A DNA stretch of 64,000 nt from Callipepla californica brunnescens (Eukaryota; Chordata; Aves; Galliformes; Odontophoridae), in the NCBI GenBank assembly GCA_023055505.1, contig JALIRH010000120.1, positions 620,001 to 684,000 on the forward strand. Reading direction: 5' to 3'. A program made the translations under genes and the position numbers. The notes under the pieces were generated by a model. It was not told where the DNA came from, made no database searches, and worked only from the letters and a program-made list of their open reading frames with translations. How positions within the stretch are numbered: the stretch's first letter is position 1; every line of letters begins with the position of its first letter. Of this stretch, positions 46,622 to 57,915 are shown piece after piece.

Positions 46622-46861
46622 GAGGCACTGGTGGATACTGGTGCACAATGTACTCTAACGCCTTCAAGTTATAAAGGGGCAGAATTGATTCATCTCTCTG
46701 GAGTGACTGGCGGCTTTCAGGAATTGTCTGTGCTGGAGGCAGAAATAAGCCTCACGGGTAAAGACTGGCAGAAGCATCTTATAGTGATTGGACAGGGGGC
46801 CCCACGCATACTTGGTATAGACTATCTCAGAAGGGGGCACTTTAAGGATCCCAAGGGGTAG
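46622..46861 (+). pseudogene. pro: ERV aspartic protease
   Basis: LVDTGAQCTLTP gives the catalytic D-T-G (about 46634), and RILGIDYLRRG near the end is the conserved C-terminal part. The length is right for a retroviral protease subunit. It is in frame with the gag-like ORF but separated by TGA 46424 and TAGs at 46523 and 46619, and TAG 46862 separates it from RT. Confidence 0.88.
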
Positions 46862-46864
46862 CGA

Positions 46865-47780
46865 TGGGCTTTTGGAATAGCTACTGTGGACACAGATAGC
46901 ATTAAGCAACTATCTGTTTTACCTGGCCTGTCAGAAGATCCATCTGTTGTGGGGTTGCTACAAGTGGAGGAGCAACAGGTACCAATTGCTACAAAAACGG
47001 TGCACAGACGGCAGTACCGCACCAACAGGGATTCCTTGCTCCCCATTCATCATCTGATTCGTCAGCTAGAGAGCCAGGGAGTGATCAGCAAAACTCACTC
47101 CCCGTTTAACAGCCCCATATGGCCAGTGCGTAAAGCCAACGGAGAATGGAGGTTGACGGTAGATTACCGTGGCCTGAACGAAGTCACACCTCCACTGAGT
47201 GCTGCTGTGCCAGACATGCTTCAACTCCAGTATGAACTGGAGTCAAAAGCAGCCAAGTGGTATGCCACCATTGACATTGCTAACGCCTTCTTTTCAATTC
47301 CCTTGGCCACAGAATGCAGGCCACAGTTTGCCTTCACCTGGAGAGGCGTTCAGTACACCTGGAACCGTTTGCCCCAGGGGTGGAAGCACAGCCCAACCAT
47401 TTGCCATGGGTTGATCCAAACTGCATTGGAACAGGGTGCTGCTCCTGAGCATCTGCAGTACATCGATGATATTGCTGTATGGGGCAATACAGCAGAGGAA
47501 GTTTTTAAGAAAGGAGAGACAATAATACAGATCCTCCTGCGAGCTGGCTTCGCTATTAAGCGAAGCAAAGTGAAAGGACCTGCACAAGAAATTCAGTTCC
47601 TAGGCATAAAGTGGCAAGATGGACATCGTCACATCCCAACAGATGGGATTGACAAAATTACTGCCATGTCTCCACCCACCAGTAAGACAGAGAGCCAAGC
47701 TTTTCTGGGTGTAGTGGGATTTTGGAGACTGCATGTTCCAAACTACAGCCTCATTGTGAGCCCCCTTTATCAGGTGACCT
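46865..47780 (+). pseudogene. pol: ERV reverse transcriptase
   Basis: Open from just after TAG 46862 to a frameshift near 47775. Motifs in order: GEWRLTVDYRGLNEV, WYATIDIANAFFSIPL with the first catalytic D, LPQGWKHSPTICH, YIDDIAVWG with the active-site DD (about 47460), and IQFLGIKWQDG. The RT domain itself looks undamaged. The frameshift falls in the connection to RNase H. Confidence 0.92.
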
Positions 47781-48417
47781 CTGGAAGAAGAATGATTTTG
47801 TGTGGGGCCCTGAGCAGCAGCAGGCTTTTGAGCAAATGAAGCAGGAGATAGCCCGTGCCGTGGCCCTGGGGCCAGTGCGGACGGGACAGGATGTAAAGAA
47901 CATCCTCTACACTGCTGCTGGAAAGGAAGGTCCCACTTGGAGTTTGTGGCAAAGAGCTTCTGGAGAGACCCGAGGCCGACCCCTTGGTTTCTGGAGTCGA
48001 GCATACAGGGGGTCTGAGGAGCGCTACACTCCAACTGAGAAGGAGATCTTAGCCGCATATCAGGGGGTTCGAGCTGCTTCTGAAGTAATCGGTACTGAAA
48101 CGCAGCTCCTTCTGGCACCTCGACTGCCAGTACTGAACTGGATGTTTAAAGGAACAGTTCCCTCTACCCATCATGCTACTGATGCCACTTGGAGTAAGTG
48201 GATTGCGCTGATTACACAGCGAGCTCGGATGGGGAACCCCAACCGTTCAGGAATCCTGGAGGTGATCATGGACTGGCCTGAAGGTAAAAAGTTTGGAACA
48301 ACCCCAGCAGAGGAGGTGTCACGTGCTAAAGAAGCCTCACCATATAATGAACTAACAGAAGATGAAAAGAGATACGCCCTGTTCACAGATGGATTGTGTC
48401 GCTTTGTGGGAAAGCCC
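47776..48417 (+). pseudogene. ERV connection/RNase H, truncated
   Basis: Continues in a new frame with NDFVWGPEQQQAFEQMKQEI, then RPLGFWSRAYRGSEERYTPT. RNase H proper begins around RYALFTDG (about 48370) and viral sequence stops about ten residues later, directly joined to the CCCCATAGCTGC repeat. Only the first RNase H aspartate is present. Confidence 0.85.
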
Positions 48418-51400
48418 GATTGCTGCCCCATAGCTGCCCCATAGCCTCGCCATAGCTTCCTCTTAGATGCCCCACTGCAGCCCCATAGCTGCCTCACTGC
48501 TGCCCCATCGCTGACCCACTACTGCCTCACTGCTGCCCCATAGCTTCCCAATAGCTGCCTCACCGTTGCCGCATATCTGCCCCATAGCCTCCCCACAGCC
48601 TCCTCATAGCTACCCAATAGCTGCCTCACTGGTGCACCATAGCTGCCCCAGAGCCTCGCCATAGCCTCATCATAGCTGCCCCACTGCTGCCCCATTGCTA
48701 CCTCCCTGCTGCCCCATAGCCGCCCCATGGCTGTCTAATACCTGCCCCATAACTGCCCTATAGCCTACCCATAGCCTCCTCATAGCTCTCTCACTGCTTC
48801 CCCATAGTTGCCCCATGGCTGCCTTGTAGCCGCCCCATAGCTGGTCCATAGCCTCCTCTTAGCTGCCCCACTGCTGCCCCATAGCCGTTTGATGGCTGCC
48901 CCATGACTACCCCATAGCTGCCCCACTTCTGCCCCATAGCCTCCCCATAGTCTCCTCATAGCTGCCACACTGCTGCCCCATAGCTGCCTCATAACTGCAA
49001 AACTGCTGCCCCATTGCCGCCTCGTAGCTTCCTCACTGATGCACAATAGCTGCCCCATAGCCTCCCCATAGCTTCCTCTTAGCTGCCCCACTGCAGCCCC
49101 ATAGCTGCAGCACTTATGCCCCATAGCTGACCCACTACTGCCTCACTGCTGCCCCATAGCCTCCCCATAGCTGCCTCACTGCTGCCCCTAGCTGCCTCAC
49201 TGGTGCCCCAGACGTACCCCATGGCTGCCCCATAGCCTCCCCATAGCTGCCTCACTGGTGCCCCAGACGTACCCCATGGCTGCCTCATAGCCGCCCCATA
49301 GCTGCCCCATTACTGCCCCATAGCCTCCCCATACTTGCCCCATAGCTGTCTCACTGCTGCCCCATAGCCACCCCATAGCTGCCTCCCTGCTCCACCATAG
49401 CTTCCCTATGTCTGCCTCATCGCCACCCCATAGCTGCCTCATAACCTCTCGATATCTGCTCCATAGCTGCCCCACTGCTGCCCCATACTTGCCCCATAGC
49501 CTCCCCATAGCCGTCCCATAGCTGCCTCACTGCTGCCCCATGGTGCCCAATGGCTGCCTAATAGCCGCCCGATAGCCTTGCCACTGCTTCCCAATAGCTG
49601 CCCAATAGCTGCCCTACTACTGCCCCATAGCCGCTCTATAGCTGCCTCATCGGCTTCCCATAGCCTCCTCATAGCTGCCTCATTGCTGCCTCACTGCTGC
49701 CCAATAGCTGCCCCATAGCCTCCCCATAGTCTCCTCATAGTTGCCCCACTGCTGCCCCATAGACGCCCCATAGCTGCCTCACTGCTGCTTCATAGCTGCC
49801 CCATAGCCTCCCAATTGCCTCCTCTTAGCTGCCACACCGCTGCCCCAGAGCTGCTTGATAAGTGCCTCATACCTGTCCCATAGCTGCCTCACTGCTGCCC
49901 CATAGCCTCCCTCATAGCCTCCTCATATCTGCCCCACTGCTGCTCCATATCCGCCCCATAGCTGCCCGACTGCTGCCCCGTAGCCTCCCCATAGCTGCCT
50001 CACTGGTGCCCCAAAACTGCCTCACTGCTGCCCCATAGCCTCCCCATAGCCTCCTCATAGCTGCCCAACTGCTGCCCCATAGCTGCCTCACTGCTTCCCC
50101 ACTACTGCCCCATAGCCTCCTCATAGCTACCTGATAGCTGCCTCACTTCTGCCCCTTACCTGCCCCACTACTTCCCCATAGCTGCCCCACTAATGCCCCA
50201 TAGCTGCCCCATAGCCTCTCCTGAGCCGCCACATAGCTGCCTCACTACTGCCCCATAGCTGCCCAACTGCTGCCTCATAGCTGCCAAACTACTGCCCCAT
50301 AGCCGCCCCAAAGCTGTTTCAAATCTGCTCCATAGCTGCCCCATAGCCTCCTCATAGCTGTTCTATAGCTAGCTCACTGCTGCCCCATAGCTGCCCCATA
50401 GCCTCCCTATAGCTTCCTCTTAGATGCCCCACTGCGGCCCCATAGCTGCAGCACTAATGCCCCATAGCTGACCCACTACTGCCTCACTGCTGCCCCATAG
50501 CTTCTCAATAGCTACCTCAACGTTGCCACATATCTGCCCCATAGCCTCCCCACAGCCTCTTCATAGCTACCCAATAGCTGCCTCACTGGTGCACCATAGC
50601 TGCCCCAGAGCCTCGCCATAGCCTCATCATAGCTGCTCCACTGCTGCCCCATTGCTACCTCCCTGCTGCCCCATAGCCGCCCCATGGCTGCCTAATAGCC
50701 GCCCAATAGCTGCCCCACTGCTGCCCTATTGATGCCTTATATCTGCCCGACTACTGCCACATAGCCACTATATACCTGCCCCATAGCCTCCCCATAGCCT
50801 CCTCATAGCTGCCCCATAGCTGCCCTCTAGCCTCCTCATAGCTGTCCCACTGCTGTCCCATAGCTGCCCCGTGACTGCCTCATAGCTGTCAAACTGCTGC
50901 CCTAAAGACGCCCCATAGCTTCCTCACTGATGCACCATAGCTGCCGCACAGCCTCTCCATAGCCTCTTTATAGCTGCCCAACTGCTGCCCCATAGCTGCC
51001 TCACTGCTTCCACACTACTGCCCAATAGCTACCCCATAGCTGCCTCACTGCTGCCCCATATCTGCCCCACTACTTCCCCATAGCTGCCCCACTAATGCCC
51101 CATAGCTGCCCCATAGCCTCTCCTGAGCTGCCACATAGCTGCCTCACTACTGCCCCAACTGCTGCCCAACTGCTGCCTCATAGCTGCCAAACTACTGCCC
51201 CACAGCCGCCCCAAAGCTGTTTCAAATCTGCTCCATAGCTGCCCCATAGCCTCCTCATAGCTGCCCAACTGCTGCCCCATAGCTGACTCACTGCTAACCC
51301 ATAGCTGCCCCATGGCTGCCTTATAGCCGCACCATAGCTGCTTCACTGCTGCCACATATCTGACCCATAGCCGCCTCATAACTGCCTCACTGCTGCTTCA

Positions 51401-53050
51401 TAGCCGCCCCATAGCCTCCTCATAGCCTCCTCATATCTGCCCCACTGCTGCCACATAGCTGTCTTACTACTGCCCCATACCTGCCCCACTGCTGCTCCAT
51501 ATCCGCCCCATAGCTGCCCGACTGCTGCCCCATATCTGCCCCATAGCCTCCTCATAGCTGTTCTAAAGCTAGCTCAATGCTGTCCGATAGCTGCCCCATA
51601 GCCTCCTCTTAACTGCCCCACTCGGCCCCATAGCTGCAGCACTAATGCCCCATAGCTGACCGACTACTCCCTCATTGCTGCCCCATAGCTTCCCCATAGC
51701 TACCTCACTGTTGCCACATATCTACCCCATATCCTCCCCACAGCCTCCTCAAAGCTACCCCATAGCTGCCTCACTGTTGCACCATAGCTGCCCCATAGCC
51801 TCTCCATACCCTCCTCATTGCTGCCCCATAGCTGCCCCATAGCTTCCCCACAGCCTCCTCATAACTGTCCCATTGGTGCCCCATAGCTGCCCCATGGCTG
51901 CCTCACTGGTGTACCATAGCTGCCCCATGGCTGCCTCACTGGTGTACCATAGCTGCCCCGTAGACTCACCATAGCCTCATCATAGCTTCCCAACTGCTGC
52001 CCCATTGCTACCTCCCTGCTGCCCTATAGCTGCCCCATAGCTGCTCCATAGCCTCCCCATAGCCTCCTCATAACTGCCCCACTAATGCCCCATAGCTGCC
52101 GCACTAATGCCCCATATTTGACTCTCTACTCCCTCACTGCTGCCCCGTAGCCTCCCTATAGCTGCCTCACTGGTGCCCCATATCTGCCTCACTGGTGCCC
52201 CATAGCTGCCCCATAGCTTCCCCACAGCCTTCTCATAGCTGCCTCACTACTTCCTCACTGCTGCCCCATAGCTTTCTCATAGCTACCCCATAGCTGCCTC
52301 ACTGCTGCCCCATATCTGCCCCACTACTTCCCCATAGCTGCCCCACTAATGCCCCATAGCTGCCACATAGCCTCTTAATAACCATCCCATATCTGCCCCA
52401 CTGCTGCTCCATTGCCTCCCCATAACCTCCTCATAGCTGACCCATAGCTGCCCCATAGCTACCTCACTGCTGCCCCATACGTGCCCCATGGCTGCCTAAT
52501 TCCCGCCCCATAGCTGCCCCACTGCTGCCTTATATCTGCCCAACTACTGCCACATAGGCGCTCTATAGCTGCCCCATAGCCTCCCCTTAGCCTCCTCATA
52601 GCTGCCCCATAGCTAGCTCTCTGCTGCCACATAGCTTCCCCATAGCCTCCTCATAGCTGTCCCACTGCTGCCCCATAGCTGCCAAAATGCTGCCCCAAAG
52701 CCGCCCCATAGCTTCCTCACTGATGCACCATAGCTGCCCCATAGCCTCCCATAGCCTCCTTATAGCTGCCTCACTGCTACTCCATAGCTCCATCACTGCT
52801 TCCTCATAGCTGCCCCACTACTGCCTCATAGCTGCTTGATGGCTGCCTAATAGCCGCCCCATACCTGCCCCACTCTTGCCCCATAACTGCCCCATGGCTA
52901 CCCTTAGAGCTGCCCCACTTCTGTCCCATAGCTGCCCCATAGCTGCCCCACTGCTGCCCCGTGGCTGCCTCATTTCTGCCCCATACCTGCCTTACTGCAG
53001 CCCCATAGCCACCCCATAGCTGCCTCATATCCTCCCCATAGCCTCCTCAT
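48418..53050 (-). repeat. CCCCATAGCTGC-type minisatellite, block 1
   Basis: 4.6 kb of 12-15 bp degenerate units (CCCCATAGCTGC, CCTCACTGCTGC, CCCCATAGCCTC). Larger repeats are visible: the segment near 48456-48750 recurs near 50413-50700 and in part near 51600-52030, and the ACTTCCCCATAGCTGCCCC neighbourhood recurs near 50170, 51070 and 52325. Minus-strand ORFs reading MGQLWGSYGAA are repeat products without other support. Confidence 0.92.
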
Positions 53051-53059
53051 AGATGTTAC

Positions 53060-53650
53060 AAGTGCTAGGGGAAAAAAGAGAGCGCCGCGCGGCCCCGGAA
53101 TCCTGCCCCGCCCCTCCCCCGCTGCCGCTGCCGCTGCCGCTGCCCCTGCCCAGCCCCACCCCCAAAGCTCACAGTGCCTCCCGTACAGCCGCCGCCGCCG
53201 CTCCAACGTGCGGTTTCCGCGGCAACGGAGCCGCCGCCGCCGCCGCCGCTCCAACGCGCGGTTTCCGCAGTTTCCGCAGTTTCCGCAGTTTCCGCGGTTC
53301 CCACGGCAACGGAGCCGCCGCCGCCGCCGCCGCTCCAACGCGCGGTTTCCGCGGTTTCCGCGGCGCCGCCACCGCCGCCGCCATAGTACTCCACCGCTCC
53401 GTTCATCTGCGGGGGGGGGGGGACTTCCGTTTCCGGCTTCCGGGACCGGCGCACGCGTAGTGCTATTCCCAGAGCCGCGCGCAGTGGGGGTGGGGCTGTT
53501 CGGCCATGGCGTTGGCGGGGGGGGAGGTCGCGCAACGTGGAGCTCCTGGGGGAGCTACAGCGGCTGCTCGCGCACACGCAGGTGGGAAAGGGGAGGGGGG
53601 GAGGAGTGGGGTGGCGGAGGGAGAAGGGGGGAATAGGGTGTGGGTGGGGT
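53060..53650. promoter_or_regulatory. CpG island with GCC repeats, splitting the minisatellite
   Basis: Very CpG-rich. It has four GCC-triplet runs (near 53190, 53229, 53309 and 53370), a tandem TTTCCGCAG repeat (about 53264-53300), an internal duplication around CAACGCGCGGTTTCCGC, a run of 12 G (53411-53422), and ETS-type TTCCGGCTTCCGGG near 53430. It could act as a bidirectional promoter: the minus strand has an ATG in TACTATGG near 53384, and the plus strand has the candidate exon at 53506. Confidence 0.6.
53506..53581 (+). CDS. Candidate first coding exon, frame broken or ambiguous at a G-run
   Basis: GCCATGG at 53503-53509 is a good start context. The exon ends at CAG with donor GTGGGA from 53582. 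In the ATG frame the product is MALAGGEVAQRG and then low complexity. The +1 frame after the 8-G run (53517-53524) reads RNVELLGELQRLLAHTQ and ends in phase 0 at the donor, which looks much more like real protein. One fewer G would put that sequence in frame with the ATG, so this is either a single-base lesion or a homopolymer sequencing error. Downstream is minisatellite, and no second exon is visible. Product not recognised. Confidence 0.4.
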
Positions 53651-53895
53651 GGGGCGGAGTTGGGTGAGGGACGGGGATGTGGGGCTGGGGTTGGGGCTAA
53701 TGGGGCTCGATGCTCGGTTCTAAGTCCGGGTGCTCAGTTAGGGGTCTGAAGGCTCTGTTATGGGGCTGGGGCTGCAGATGTGGGGTCGGGGTTGTGGGTC
53801 CGGGGCCGTCGATGTGGGGGAGGGATCAGCCAGTCCTCATTGGTGGGCAACCATGGAAGGGGCGAGGACTCCAACAAAAGAAGCGGGGGGAAACC
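53582..53895 (+). other. G-rich intron-like sequence
   Basis: GT/GGGG-rich sequence after the candidate exon, turning into minisatellite near 53895. There is no ORF of note. Confidence 0.5.
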
Positions 53896-56800
53896 AGCAG
53901 CCCCACTGCTGCCCCATAGCCTCCTCATAGCTGCCCCACTGCAGCCCCATAGCTGCCCCATGGCTGCCCCACTGTTGCCCCGCTGCCACCCCATAGCCAC
54001 CCCACTGCTGCCCCATAGCTGCCCCACTACTGCCTCATAGTGGCCCCATAGCCTCCTCAGAGCTGCCCGATAGCTGCCTCATAGCCACCAGATAGCCGCC
54101 CCATAGCTGCTCCATAGCCTCCCCATAGCCTCCTCATAGCTGCAACACTGCTGCACCATAGCTGCTCCATGGCTGTATAATAGCCGCCCGATAGCTGCCC
54201 CACGGCTTCCCAATAGCTGCCCAATAGCTGCCCGACTACTGCCACATAGCCGCTCTATACCTGCCCAATAGCCTCCTCATAGCTGTCCCACTGCAGCCCC
54301 ATACCTGCCCCATGGCTGCCCCATTGCTGCCACATAGCCACCCCACTGCTGCCCCATAGCTGCCCCACTACTGCCTCATAGCGGCCTCATAGCCTCCTCA
54401 GAGCTGCTCGATATCTGCATCACTGCTGCCTTAGAGCCGCCCCATAGCTGCCCCACTGCTGCCTCACTGCAGCCCCATAGCTGCCAATGGCTGCCCCATA
54501 ACCTCCTCATAGCTGCCCCACTGCTGCCCCATAGCCGCCCCATAGCTGCCCCACTGCTAACTTATAGTTGCCCCACTACTGCCCCATAGCTTCCCCACTG
54601 CTGCTCCACAGCCGCCCCAAAGCCTGCTCATAGCTGCCCCACTGCTGCCCCATATCTGCCTCATGGCTGCCTCATAGCCGCACCATAGCTGCCCCACTGC
54701 TGCCCCGTGTCTGCCTCATGGCTGCCTCATAGCCGCACCATAGCTGCCCCACTGCTGTCCCATAGCTGCCCTATAGCTTCCTTGTAGCTGCCCCACTGCT
54801 GCCCCATAGATGCAAAATGGCTGCCTCATAGCCGCTCCGTAGCTGCCCCACTGCTGCCCTATAGCATTTCCATAGCCTCTTCATAGCTGCCTCACTGCTG
54901 CCCCACAGCCACCCCATGGCTGCCTCATACCTGCCCCATAGCTGCCTCCTAGCCGCTCCATACATGCCCCATAGTCTCCCTATAGCGTCCTCATTGCTGC
55001 CCCACTACTGCCCCATAGCTGCCCCACTACTGCGTTATTGCTGCCCCACTGCTGCCCCATAGCTGCCCCATAACGTCCTCATAGCTGCCCCATACCTGCC
55101 TCACTGCTGCCCAATAGGTGCCCAAAGGCTGCCTAATAGCCGCCCCATAGCTGCCCCACTGCTTCCCAATAGCTGCCTTATATCTGCCCGACTGCTGCCC
55201 CATAGCTGCCTCATAGCCTCCCCATAGTCTCCTCATAGTTGCCCACACTGCTGCCCCATAGCCTTCCCATAGCTGCCTTAGCTGCCCCACTGCTGCCCCA
55301 TATCTGCCCCATAGCCTCCTCAAGGCCTCCTCATAGCTAACCCATAGCTGCCTCACTCGTGCCCCATAGCTGCCTCTCTGCTGCCCCATAGCTGCCCCAT
55401 AGCCTCCTCATAGCTGCCTCACTGCTGCCCCATATCTGCCCAACTTCTGCCTAATTGCTGCCTCACTGCTGCACCATAGCTGCCCTACGGCTGCCTCATA
55501 GTTGCCCCATAGCTGTCTCATAGCCACCCGATAGCTGCCTCCATAGCCTTCTCGTAGCTTCCTTACTGCTGCCCCATAGCTGCACCGTGGCTGCCCCATA
55601 ACTGCACCGTGGCTGCCTCATAGCCGTTACATATCTGCCCCATAGCCTCCCCATAGCCTCCCCATAGCCTCCCCATAGCTTCCTCATAGCTGCCTCACTG
55701 CTACCCCATAGCTCCCTCGCTGCTTCCCCATAGGTGCCCCATGGCTACCTCATAGCTGCCCCACTGCTGTCCCATAGCTGCCCCATGGCTGCCTCATAGC
55801 CACCCCATAGCTGACCCACTGCTGCCTCATAGCCACCCCATAGCTGACCCACCGCTGCCTCATAGCTGCTCCACTACTGCCCCATAGCTGCCTCACTGGT
55901 TTCTCATACCTACCCCATGGCTGCCTCATAACCTCACCATAGCTGCCCCACTACTGCCCCATAGCCACCCCGTCGCTGCCCCATAGCCTCCCCATACTTG
56001 CCCCATAGCTGCCCCATGGCTGCCTCATAGCCGTCCAATAGCTGCCCGACTACTGCCCCATAGCTGCCTCATAGCCTCCCCATAGTCTCCTCACAGTTGC
56101 CCACACTGCTGCCCCATAGCCTCCCCATAGCTGCCTTAGCTGCCCCACTGCTGCACCACATCTGCCCCATAGCCTCCTCATAGCTGACCCATAGCTGCTT
56201 GATAAGTGCCTCATACCTGTTCTATAACTGCCTCACTGCTGCCCCATAGCTGCCCCATAGTTTCCTCAGAGCCTCCTCATATTTGCCCCACTGCTGCCCC
56301 GTAGCTGCCTTACTACTGCCCCATACCTGCCTCACTGCTGCCCCATAGCTTCCCCATCGCTGCCTCATAGCCGCCCCATTGCTGCCCCATGGCTTCCCAA
56401 TAGCATCCTCAAAGCTGCCCCATTGCTTCCCCTTAGCTTCCTCACTGCTGCCCCATAGCTACCCCACTACTGCCCCATAGCCGCCCCGTAGCCTCAAAGC
56501 TGCCCCACTGCTGCCCCATGGCTGCCTCTTTGTTGCCCCATACCTGCCCCACTGCTGCCCTATAGCCACCCCATAGCTGCCTCACTTCTGCCCCATAGCT
56601 GCCTCATATCCTCCCCATAGCCTCCTCATAGATGCCTCACTGCTACACAATAGCTGCCCCACAGCTGCCCCATAGCTGCCTCACTGCAGCCCCACAGCTA
56701 CTTTTTGTCTGCCTCAAAGATGCCCCATAGCTTCCTCATGGCCTTCCCATAGTCTCATCATAGCTGCCCCACTGCTGCCCCAAAGCTGCCTTACTACTGC

Positions 56801-57915
56801 CCCTTGCTGCCCCAAGGCTCGCTTATAACTACACCATAGCTGTTTCACTACTGCCACATAGCTGCCCCATGGCTGCCCCATAGCTGCTCAACTGCTGCCC
56901 CATAGTCGCCCCATAGCTGCCCCACTGCTGCCCCATACCTGCTTCATAGCCTCCCCATAGTCTCCTCCTGCTACCCCACTGCTGCCCCATAGCTGCTCCA
57001 TAGCCTCTCAAGAGACTCCTCATAGCTGCCCCACTTCAGCCCCATAGCCGCCCCATAGCTGCCTCACTGCTGCCCCATTGCCACCCCATGGCTGCCTAAT
57101 AGCCGCCCCATAGCTGTCCCACTGCTGCCCCATAGCTGCCTTATAGGTGCCCCACTACTGCCACATTGCCGCTCTATAGCTGCCCCATAGCCACCCCATA
57201 GCTGCCCCCATAGCCTTCTCAATAGCTTCCTTACTGCTGCCCATAGCTGCCCCACTGCTGCCCCATAGCTGCACCGTGGCTGCCCCATAGCCTCCCCATA
57301 GCCTCATCATAGCTGCCTCACTGCTACCCCATAGCTCCCTCGCTGCTTCCCCATAGCTGCCCCATGGCTACCTCATAGCTGCCCCATAGCTGCCCCACTA
57401 CTGCCCCATAGCCACCCCATAGCTGCCTCACTGCTCCCCCATAACTACATTTTGTCTGCCTCAGAGCTGCCCCATCGCTTCCCCATGGCCTTCCCATAGC
57501 CTCGTCATAGCTGCCAAACTACTGACCCATAGCTGCTTCACTACTGCCCCATAGCTGCCCAATGGCTTCCCCATAGCCACCCTATAGCTGCCCAACTACT
57601 GCCCCATAGCCTCCCCATAGCTGCCTCACTGCTCCCCCATAGCTGCCCCATGTCTGCCTCATCGCCGCCCCATAGCTGCCCCATAGCCTCTCGATAGCTG
57701 ACCCATAGCTGCCCCATAGCCTCCTCATAGCTGCCTCACTGCTGCCTGATTGCTGCCTCACTTCTGCCCCATAGCTGCCCAATGGCTTCCTCATAGCCGC
57801 CCCATAGCTGCCCCACTGCTGCCCCATAGCTGCCTTATAGCTGCCCTACTACTGCCCCATAGCTGCCCCACTGCTGCCCAATAGCTGCCCCATAGCTTCC
57901 CCATAGCCTCCTCAT
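53896..57915 (-). repeat. CCCCATAGCTGC-type minisatellite, block 2
   Basis: Same unit as the block at 48418-53050. A block near 55190-55330 recurs near 56045-56190 (shared ATAGTCTCCTCA and GCCCACACTGCTGCCCCATA), and one near 55540-55640 recurs near 57205-57310 (AGCTTCCTTACTGCTGCCC, AGCTGCACCGTGGCTGCC). Confidence 0.92.

Larger units (their letters stand above)
43989..48417 (+). mobile_element. 3'-truncated endogenous retrovirus inserted in CR1
   Basis: Order: 5' LTR, PBS, small membrane ORF, gag-like ORF, protease, RT and partial RNase H. Integrase, env and the 3' LTR are missing; viral sequence ends inside RNase H where the CCCCATAGCTGC minisatellite starts. Gag-like, protease and RT share one frame from 45317 to about 47775, interrupted by TGA 46424 and TAGs at 46523, 46619 and 46862. 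Pol style differs from the ERV at 24014-28383. Family uncertain: the PBS suggests tRNA-Lys1,2, while the RT looks unlike classical alpharetroviruses. Resemblance of the gag-like region to the chicken ENS-1/ERNI (Soprano) group is a recollection I cannot verify. Confidence 0.88.

Noticed and set aside
48780..49124. Minus-strand ORFs reading MGQLWGSYGAA across the minisatellite
   Set aside because: Units are often multiples of three without stops, so long frames are automatic; frames shift at random between units.
53065..53577. 170-codon minus-strand and 135-codon plus-strand ORFs in the CpG island
   Set aside because: GCC and CCG runs are stop-free in all frames on both strands; only the short exon with start context and donor is kept, at low confidence.
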